A stretch of DNA of 5,707 nt from Flavobacterium sp. (GTDB taxonomy: Bacteria > Bacteroidota > Bacteroidia > Flavobacteriales > Flavobacteriaceae): positions 1 to 5,707 of the forward strand of contig JAHEBK010000125.1 of the NCBI GenBank assembly GCA_024642295.1, in the 5' to 3' direction. A program made the position numbers and the translations under genes. The notes beneath the pieces were generated by a model. That model worked only from the letters and a program-made list of their open reading frames with translations. It had not been told where the DNA came from and searched no databases. Below, piece by piece: positions 1 through 4,632 of the stretch. Each line of letters begins with the position of its first letter. Within the stretch, counting starts at the first letter, position 1.

Positions 1-276
1 TGCATTGTCATAAGTCAACTCGGAACCTTTTCGACTGTATAAAATCTCTGGTTGAATGGCAATGAAATTAGTAATAGGAAGTGTAGTGTAAATACCAGCA
101 TTAAAGCTAGTTAAGACATTATTGTCATGTACGTCTTTAGTGTACATATTGGAAAAGTTAACTCCTCCTTTTATACCAAATTGTGCTTCACCGTTACTTA
201 CTTGTGCTTGTAGTGTTGTAGCTGTTGCTCCAAGTGTAAGAGCCAAAAAAGCTAAAGATTTGATTGGGTTTTTCAT
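1..276 (-). CDS. Porin-family outer-membrane beta-barrel protein, N-terminal part (3' end off the window)
   Basis: The frame is open from an ATG at 276 down to position 1, giving the first 92 residues; the C-terminus lies outside the window. Residues 1-24 form a signal peptide: basic start (K2, K6), hydrophobic core 8-22, and a probable signal peptidase I cut after LQA (A24|Q25). The mature part begins with FGIKGGVNFSNM (33-44) and later has IQPEILYSRKGSEL (74-87). Alternating strands of this kind, with 'GxKGGxNxS' and 'QPExxYSxKG' motifs, are characteristic of the Bacteroidota OMP_b-brl_2 (PorT-like) barrels of about 200-250 residues. By family it would sit in the outer membrane as a small barrel; substrate and role are unknown, and 'porin' is a family label only. 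It is separated from the upstream lipoprotein gene by 364 bp and so probably has its own promoter. The family call is good; the function is open. Confidence 0.85.
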   Translation of the reverse strand, partial: MKNPIKSLAFLALTLGATATTLQAQVSNGEAQFGIKGGVNFSNMYTKDVHDNNVLTSFNAGIYTTLPITNFIAIQPEILYSRKGSELTYDNA

Positions 277-306
277 AATATAAAATGTTTTTTGATTTCT
301 ACATTA

Positions 307-337
307 CAAAGATGCGACACAACCAATCCGTTTGTGT
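307..337 (-). promoter_or_regulatory. Candidate promoter and small dyad upstream of the porin-family gene
   Basis: On the minus strand, CATCTTTG (314-307) is one base off the Bacteroidota -7 element TAnnTTTG and lies about 30 bp before the ATG at 276. A convincing -33 TTG at 17-23 bp spacing is not visible, so the promoter call is weak. Just upstream is a perfect 6-bp inverted repeat, ACACAA (317-322) and TTGTGT (332-337), with a 9-bp spacer. Its position would suit a regulator overlapping the polymerase site, but a repeat this short can occur by chance. Confidence 0.25.
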
Positions 338-458
338 TATAAGATATTTTTCATGTTTTATAGAATTTCCATTCATGAATTTTTTGGATAAAAAAAAGCA
401 TCAGAAGTGGAGGAGTGCTTAGTTTTATTGAGTTGACAGAAGACATTAATCCTAAATT

Positions 459-569
459 ACGCATTGGATCACAGATTAAAGAAATTTAATGGATATTCAC
501 AGATTTTTAAATTTTCATATCATAAAATCTGCGGATATCTGTGTGAAAAAAGCAAAAAATCCTAATGCG
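459..569. repeat. Nested palindromic intergenic element with a long imperfect hairpin
   Basis: The core is an imperfect hairpin. Positions 491-507 (GGATATTCACAGATTTT) pair with 524-540 (AAAATCTGCGGATATCT) over 17 positions, with one mismatch (499/532) and two G-T pairs, around a 16-base loop. Two weaker pairs extend it to 489-542. An outer pair of arms, CGCATTGGAT (460-469) and ATCCTAATGCG (559-569), is complementary apart from one extra base. The word TCACAGATT occurs twice in direct orientation (469-477 and 497-505), and AATCCTAA recurs at 448-455 and 558-565. 'CACAGATT / AATCTGCGGAT' words of this kind are, from memory, common in Flavobacterium intergenic repeats, so this may be a degenerate member of a dispersed family. 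It could also help end transcription of the lipoprotein gene, though no strong T-run follows. Confidence 0.5.
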
Positions 570-640
570 GATTTTGAGTTAATAATGATTGCAGATTATT
601 GATTGAGGTGAAATCATTTGTTAAATAAAAAGGTATCGTA

Positions 641-1192
641 TTAAATATCTAAACTCGATTCCAAAGCTTTCTTGTTTTGTTCTAGTGCCTCCTTTGATTT
701 TTTTGCAAATAGTAAAAAATCAGTATTTTTTGAGGTTGTTTCTATGCTGTCGAATTGTGTGATTTGATGATTGATTTCCTTTTTCAACCAATGTAAAAGA
801 TATACATCAATATTTTGCCCCTTTAAGGAGTCGGGATTATTATTTAAAGTGTAAATGGGTTTTGGGATGAGGATTAAATTATTTTTGGCAAATTTTTTCA
901 ACTCTATATCGATGATTTGGTGATCTTTTTTTATTTTTAAGACAAGCTGTTTTTTTTTGTTGTCGTTAATCTTTTCTTTGATTAGAGCAGTAATGTCAAG
1001 TACTTTTTTATTTGATTTGTTGATGGAATCAACCAAATTAAAATCGGTAGTAGATTCAATATCGTTAGTTATGTTTCCGAAAATGGAATCAGTAAAACTT
1101 TCTCCTTTTTTATTACAAGAGTATAGTATACTAATGATAAATAAAAGGCAAAGTGCAAAGAAAGAAATCCGAAAGAGTAGTGACTTTTTCAT
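641..1192 (-). CDS. Small lipoprotein with a DUF4142-like helical domain
   Basis: This 183-residue protein starts at an ATG followed by two lysines. It has a hydrophobic segment at residues 5-24 and a lipobox L23-Y24-S25-C26, so it should be cut before C26 and lipidated. The CNKKGES sequence after the cut has no obvious acidic surface-export signal, which suggests a periplasm-facing anchor, though this is a guess. Residues about 52-180 look helical and match the DUF4142 (ferritin-like) layout: a KDH motif (89-91) followed by ELKKFAKNN and a 'LIP' turn (108-110), then DVYLLHWLKKEINHQ with H142, then DFLLFAKKSKEALEQNKKAL. The histidine usually found in the last helix appears to be replaced (Q172/N173). 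No biochemical role is established for this family. The gene lies 97 bp after the kinase on the same strand, so it could be read from the same transcript or from its own weak promoter (GAAATTTG at 1215-1208). Family assignment is by eye. Confidence 0.75.
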   Translation of the reverse strand: MKKSLLFRISFFALCLLFIISILYSCNKKGESFTDSIFGNITNDIESTTDFNLVDSINKSNKKVLDITALIKEKINDNKKKQLVLKIKKDHQIIDIELKKFAKNNLILIPKPIYTLNNNPDSLKGQNIDVYLLHWLKKEINHQITQFDSIETTSKNTDFLLFAKKSKEALEQNKKALESSLDI

Positions 1193-1262
1193 AAATTTAA
1201 TTTACTACAAATTTCGTAATTAATTAATTGAAAAGATTATAAGATTCCAAAGCAGACTTGTA

Positions 1263-1290
1263 TAATTTCCATGCAATAATTAATTTCCAT
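1263..1290. repeat. 10-bp direct repeat just after the histidine kinase gene
   Basis: TAATTTCCAT occurs perfectly at 1263-1272 and 1281-1290, an 18-bp period, and the second copy overlaps the first base of the kinase stop codon on the plus-strand coordinates. The repeat lies 70-100 bp upstream of the lipoprotein start codon. It could be a pair of regulator sites for that gene, but the AT-rich setting makes chance similarity likely. No terminator-like hairpin is visible in this 97-bp spacer, which leaves read-through from the kinase gene possible. Confidence 0.35.
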
Positions 1291-3497
1291 TATACAGGAA
1301 TGTAAATAGTGAATGTAGTTCCTACGTTAGGTTGGCTGTTTGCTATAATATATCCTCGATGATTTTCTACAATTTTTTTGCAAATCGCTAAGCCAACTCC
1401 GGTTCCATGATATTCGGTTTTGCCATGTAGTCGGTTGAATAGCAGGAATATTTTTTCAGCATATTCTTGTTCAAAACCAATTCCATTATCTGTAAATGTT
1501 ATTTTATGATATTTTTTATCAGAATTGTCTTTCAATAAAAGTTCCGTACTAGCAATAACTTCAATACTATTAATGTCAATTACTGGAGTGGTATTTTCTT
1601 TTGAATATTTCAATGAATTACTCAATAAATTAGAGAATAGCTGTTGGATTTGAAAATGAATACCTTTAATTACAGGTAATTGCGAATGATTGATAATCGC
1701 ATTTTTTTCCTCGATGTTTTGGGATAATTCATTTAAACTATCAAAAAGCACTTCGTTTAAATCTGTTTTTACAAGATTTTTTTCAGTTCTATTGGTTCTA
1801 GAATATTGTAATAAGTCATTGATTAACACGCGCATTCTATCGGCTGCTTTTTCAATACGACTAAGATATTCGTTTCCAAAGTCGGATAAGTTATCCTTTT
1901 CTTTGTCATTAATTCGAGAAGTAAAAGTTTGAATTTTCCGTAAAGGTTCTTGCAAATCATGGCTAGCAACATGGTTGAATTCATTTAATTCATTAATATT
2001 TTGTTGCAGTTCTTTGTTTCGCTTTTTTAATTGTAAACTTTTGTTGTAATCTTCTGTCACATCCTGAGTAGTACCAATCATACTATGTGCTCCACTTAAA
2101 TCAGTAAATGAAGTGGCTATTGTTTTAAAACGTCTAATTTTTCCATCAGTTCGGATAATTCTGTAATTCATGGTTGGAATTTCCCTGCTATTTAAAGCAC
2201 TTTCATTGGCATCAATAACGATTTGTTTGTCATTAGGATGAACAAATTCTAAAAGTTTTTCGATAGTAGGTTCAAATGATTGTGGTTCACAACCTAATAA
2301 TCTAAATTTATTATCTGAGTATCGAAACTTTAAACTTTCATAATCCAAAATCCAGCTACCATAATTTCCTAGAATCTCAGCTTGTTTACTAGATTCTTCA
2401 GATATTTTGAGTTCGTTATTAACCTTAATCATATCTAGATAATTACTTTTTAGTAATTCATTTTTGTTATGTTCATCAGTAATATCGCCAGTTACTCCTA
2501 GAACGGTTTTATTCCCAGGGCTATCTACAAATAGTTTTCCTACTGATCTTATAAAACGAGTTTCTCCGTTTGGTCTAATGATTCTGAAATAAGAATAAGG
2601 TAAATCTTCATCATCTAAAATTTTATCAAAAATTGCATTTACAATATCGATATCTTCAGGATGCACAAATTTCATAAAGTTTTCTTGACAGGCTACAAAA
2701 GATTGCGGTTCTACCCCTAAAATGCGGTATAAATTATCAGAATAAGTAATTATGCCTGTATTTAAATTCCATTCCCAAGTCCCAAATTCGGATAGAATTT
2801 CAGCTTGGTAACTCAAGAATTGCGATTTGTTTAATTTGACATTTGATGCTTGTAGCCTTTCAACATCTTTAGTTGTTTGATGGTAGGCAAAGATGATGAG
2901 TATGAGTGTTATGAATAAGATACTAAGCGTTAAAACAGGAGTAAAATAGATTTGGTTATTGTATTGAGAATTGCGTTGTTTCAAATACAATTCTTCAATA
3001 TCAATCATTAAGTTAAGCTTGTCTCTGATTTCGCTTAAGAGCATTCTACTTTCTTTAAAATTTCGTATAAAGGCCGCATTTTTAGAAAGATCAATTGCTT
3101 TTTTTTGATCTACGTAATCAGATATATACTCATTTCTTTTATTTACAATTTCATATAGTTTTTCTAAATGATGCAATTGAACGGGACTTTCAGCGTTTAA
3201 TTTTTTTAAGAGTAAAAAGGATTTGTTGACCTCTTTCGTAGCGTTTTGATAGGGTGTTAAATCAAGAGTATCTTTTGAAATCAAATAACCCCTCATACTA
3301 TTTTCAGAATCCTTAATATGAGAAAAGAGATGTTCTAATTCAAGATTGACTTCATAGGTGTGTATAAGCAATTTTGAAGAATCAGAGATATTATTGATAT
3401 GTTTCACAGTAATCACCCCAATAAACAAGATTATAAACGTGCTTATCGCAAAAATAATTTGGTGAAAAGTAGATGATTTGTGTTTGATATCTTTCAT
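1290..3497 (-). CDS. Membrane sensor histidine kinase: CHASE3-like, two PAS, HisKA, HATPase_c
   Basis: This 735-residue protein should autophosphorylate on histidine and pass the phosphate to a receiver, probably the adjacent response regulator. In order: a membrane segment at about 12-31; a helical extracytoplasmic region at 32-180 resembling CHASE3 (DSENSMRGYLIS at 63-74 is the telltale motif); a second membrane segment at about 184-206; PAS 1 (about 232-343) and PAS 2 (373-484), each with a terminal PAC-type 'G-x-T-x-D-[IV]-T'; a coiled linker; and HisKA with NHVASHDLQEPLRKI, where H513 is the phosphorylation site. The ATP-binding domain has N623/N627 (N box), DNGIGF at 670-675 (G1), LLFNRL (F box) and GTGVGLAI at 698-705 (G2). 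All key catalytic motifs are intact and there is no HAMP or attached receiver. The SHDLQEP type is shared with phytochrome-like kinases, which often pair with Rcp1-like receivers. The ATG lies 3 nt after the response regulator stop (TAG TTT ATG), pointing to coupled translation. The ligand is unknown. Confidence 0.93.
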   Translation of the reverse strand: MKDIKHKSSTFHQIIFAISTFIILFIGVITVKHINNISDSSKLLIHTYEVNLELEHLFSHIKDSENSMRGYLISKDTLDLTPYQNATKEVNKSFLLLKKLNAESPVQLHHLEKLYEIVNKRNEYISDYVDQKKAIDLSKNAAFIRNFKESRMLLSEIRDKLNLMIDIEELYLKQRNSQYNNQIYFTPVLTLSILFITLILIIFAYHQTTKDVERLQASNVKLNKSQFLSYQAEILSEFGTWEWNLNTGIITYSDNLYRILGVEPQSFVACQENFMKFVHPEDIDIVNAIFDKILDDEDLPYSYFRIIRPNGETRFIRSVGKLFVDSPGNKTVLGVTGDITDEHNKNELLKSNYLDMIKVNNELKISEESSKQAEILGNYGSWILDYESLKFRYSDNKFRLLGCEPQSFEPTIEKLLEFVHPNDKQIVIDANESALNSREIPTMNYRIIRTDGKIRRFKTIATSFTDLSGAHSMIGTTQDVTEDYNKSLQLKKRNKELQQNINELNEFNHVASHDLQEPLRKIQTFTSRINDKEKDNLSDFGNEYLSRIEKAADRMRVLINDLLQYSRTNRTEKNLVKTDLNEVLFDSLNELSQNIEEKNAIINHSQLPVIKGIHFQIQQLFSNLLSNSLKYSKENTTPVIDINSIEVIASTELLLKDNSDKKYHKITFTDNGIGFEQEYAEKIFLLFNRLHGKTEYHGTGVGLAICKKIVENHRGYIIANSQPNVGTTFTIYIPV

Positions 3498-3500
3498 AAA

Positions 3501-3947
3501 CTATAATCGAAGTAAAAAATTATCTTTATTCAATCCGCTGGTGTGGTATTGCCAATTGATAATTACCACTTCAGACAATATTTTTTTTAAGTCATTGAAA
3601 TTGCTAGGTTTTTTGATATAAATATTAGCTCCCAAAACAAAAGTGTTTTCCACATCCTTATCTGATGATGAGGTAGAATAGATGGCTATGGCTATATCTT
3701 TGAACTTTTCATTTTGTTTGATTTCTTTCAAACAATCCATACCGTTCATAATGGGCATGTTTAAATCTAAGAAAATAATATTGGGTAAAACGGTGTCTGG
3801 ATGGTTTAAGAAACGCATTAGTTCTCTACCATCATTAACCGTATTTACCACGGTGTTGATTTTTAATTCATCAAAAGCATCGGTAAAAAACAATCTATCG
3901 TCTTCATCGTCGTCTGCTAATGTTATTATGATATAATCGTTCTGCAT
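3501..3947 (-). CDS. Single-domain response regulator (Rcp1/CheY-like receiver)
   Basis: This 148-residue protein is a stand-alone receiver with no output domain. Acidic Mg-binding residues are in LADDDEDD (D12, D13), the phosphoacceptor is D61 in FLDLNMPIMNG, the switch Ser/Thr is S91 in IYSTSSSD, and the conserved lysine is K113 in YIKKPS. All of these are present, so it should be phosphorylatable. The DDDEDDR start, the 'NMPxMNG' loop and the 'YSTSSS' switch are typical of the Rcp1-like group that serves SHDLQEP-type kinases; the downstream kinase is the obvious partner. Beyond the receiver fold, about 20 residues (IINWQYHTSGLNKDNFLLRL, 129-148) form a short tail, too small for a DNA-binding domain. 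The start lies 3 nt after the AraC-type gene's stop codon, with a second in-frame stop between them (TAA TAG ATG), and no Shine-Dalgarno is seen, consistent with translational coupling. The downstream target of the phosphorylated receiver is not evident. Confidence 0.93.
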   Translation of the reverse strand: MQNDYIIITLADDDEDDRLFFTDAFDELKINTVVNTVNDGRELMRFLNHPDTVLPNIIFLDLNMPIMNGMDCLKEIKQNEKFKDIAIAIYSTSSSDKDVENTFVLGANIYIKKPSNFNDLKKILSEVVIINWQYHTSGLNKDNFLLRL

Positions 3948-3950
3948 CTA

Positions 3951-4517
3951 TTAGTTTATTTTTTGTGAAGCAATTTCTCTGCGTTGTTTGATAATTCGTT
4001 GAAAGGCTGAAGGGGTTATTCCAGTCGTGTTTTTAAATTGTGAACTCAAATGTGCTACACTCGAATAATTGAGTTTAAAGGCGATTTCTGTTAATGACAA
4101 TTGGTCGCTCAGAATGAGTTGTTTGGTGTATTCAATTTTTTGTAATATAATAAAGTTCTCTATTGAAGTATATGTGACCTCAGAAAAAACATTGGATAAA
4201 TAACCATAACTATGTTCTAGTTTTTCAGCTAAATAAACGGAACTTTTGACATTGACACTGGTTTCTTCGTTAAAAACCATATCGACAATTACATCTTTTA
4301 TTTTTTGAATTAAAATAGATTTCTGATTTTCGACAATTTCGATTCCGTAATTTTGAAGGGATTCGTTAAATAAGGTTAGTTTTTCGTTGGATATTTTTCC
4401 TAAAAATTCGACCTCTCCAAAACCGATTATCTTATGTTTAATATCAAATCGTTCCAAATTTTCTTTTAGAACTTTGTTGCAAACACTATTAAAATCAAAT
4501 TTTATAAATACCTTCAT
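3951..4517 (-). CDS. AraC-type transcriptional regulator with a short N-terminal domain
   Basis: This 188-residue protein is probably a DNA-binding regulator. The C-terminal part (about 88-178) is an AraC-type double helix-turn-helix: first unit VYLAEKLEHSYGYLSNVFSE, then LSLTEIAFKLNYSSVAHLSS followed by QFKNTTGITPSAFQ, which is the family signature. There is no sugar-binding cupin domain. Instead there is a segment of about 65 residues with predicted beta-alpha-beta-beta-alpha-beta order: KVFIKF, then a helix with C13, then HKIIGFGEVEFLG, then a helix, then GIEIVEN. From memory, similar small AraC-type proteins with a conserved 'S-x-x-C-K' start and 'GEVE' are frequent in Bacteroidota, but I know of no defined function. 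It is first of three tightly packed genes (3 nt to the response regulator), so it is probably part of the same pathway. AAGGG at 4525-4521 on the minus strand is only 3 nt from the ATG, a poor ribosome site. Confidence 0.88.
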   Translation of the reverse strand: MKVFIKFDFNSVCNKVLKENLERFDIKHKIIGFGEVEFLGKISNEKLTLFNESLQNYGIEIVENQKSILIQKIKDVIVDMVFNEETSVNVKSSVYLAEKLEHSYGYLSNVFSEVTYTSIENFIILQKIEYTKQLILSDQLSLTEIAFKLNYSSVAHLSSQFKNTTGITPSAFQRIIKQRREIASQKIN

Positions 4518-4544
4518 GTTCCCTTGTTTTGCGACTAAATTAAG

Positions 4545-4576
4545 TAAAAATATTCTGAGACTCGTTTTATTAACAA
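4545..4576 (-). promoter_or_regulatory. Candidate promoter for the AraC-type / response regulator / kinase cluster
   Basis: On the minus strand, TTG (4576-4574) and TATTTTTA (4552-4545) are separated by 21 bp. This fits the Bacteroidota pattern TTG-N(17-23)-TAnnTTTG with one mismatch in the -7 element. The ATG of the AraC-type gene is 28 bp further on, giving a short leader. In sequence this AT-rich, matches of this quality arise by chance, so it is only a candidate, but the 115-bp spacer is the natural place for the cluster's promoter. Confidence 0.35.
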
Positions 4577-4623
4577 TTCTTTCAATATATTATTTTTTAA
4601 AATATATCTTTTGAATGAATGTT
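4573..4623. repeat. AT-rich imperfect inverted repeat between transporter and regulator genes
   Basis: ATATATT (4585-4591) pairs perfectly with AATATAT (4601-4607) around a 9-base T-rich loop. Allowing a small bulge, TTCAA (4581-4585) matches TTGAA (4611-4615), and the similarity extends outward to AAC at 4572-4574 and GTT at 4620-4622. It begins about 10 bp after the transporter stop codon, so it could be a weak terminator, but no T-run follows the stem on the minus strand. It also sits just upstream of the candidate -33 element, where a dyad could bind a regulator, possibly the AraC-type protein itself. Confidence 0.35.
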
Positions 4624-4632
4624 AGTTGTAAT

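Larger units (their letters stand above)
277..640. other. 364-bp non-coding stretch between lipoprotein and porin-family genes
   Basis: I see no credible gene on either strand: the only reading frames are very short and AT-rich, such as a 15-codon plus-strand frame starting at 375. The stretch holds the candidate porin promoter near its left end, a 10-bp palindrome ATTCATGAAT (371-380), the nested palindromic element at 459-569, and a 7-bp inverted repeat AATGATT / AATCATT (584-590 and 612-618). The last lies just past the lipoprotein stop codon on the minus strand but has no clear T-run after it, so it is a poor terminator candidate. Confidence 0.6.

Noticed and set aside
375..422. 15-codon plus-strand frame in the large intergenic gap
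   Set aside because: It is very short, without a ribosome site or recognisable pattern. The GGAGGA-like sequence at about 409-415 lies at its end, not before a start codon.
584..618. 7-bp inverted repeat AATGATT / AATCATT as a terminator for the lipoprotein gene
   Set aside because: The stem is short and AT-rich, the 21-base loop is long, and no T-run follows on the minus strand, so it does not qualify as an intrinsic terminator.
957..1223. Plus-strand open frame of 88 codons
   Set aside because: It lies mostly antisense to the lipoprotein gene, which has a clear lipobox and family-like motifs. The frame shows no recognisable domain.
1690..1932. Plus-strand open frame of 80 codons
   Set aside because: It is antisense to the HisKA and ATP-binding region of the histidine kinase, whose motifs are intact; it is a shadow frame.
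3682..3936. Plus-strand open frame of 84 codons
   Set aside because: It is antisense to the receiver domain. Its serine-rich stretch is the complement of the DDDEDD codons.
3501..3947. Reading the response regulator and histidine kinase as one broken hybrid protein
   Set aside because: The receiver ends in its own stop codon and the kinase begins with a normal ATG and N-terminal membrane segment, so these are two complete genes rather than a frameshifted fusion.
4387..4614. Plus-strand open frame of 75 codons running into the spacer
   Set aside because: It is antisense to the AraC-type gene's start and then continues in AT-rich spacer; there is no domain or ribosome site.
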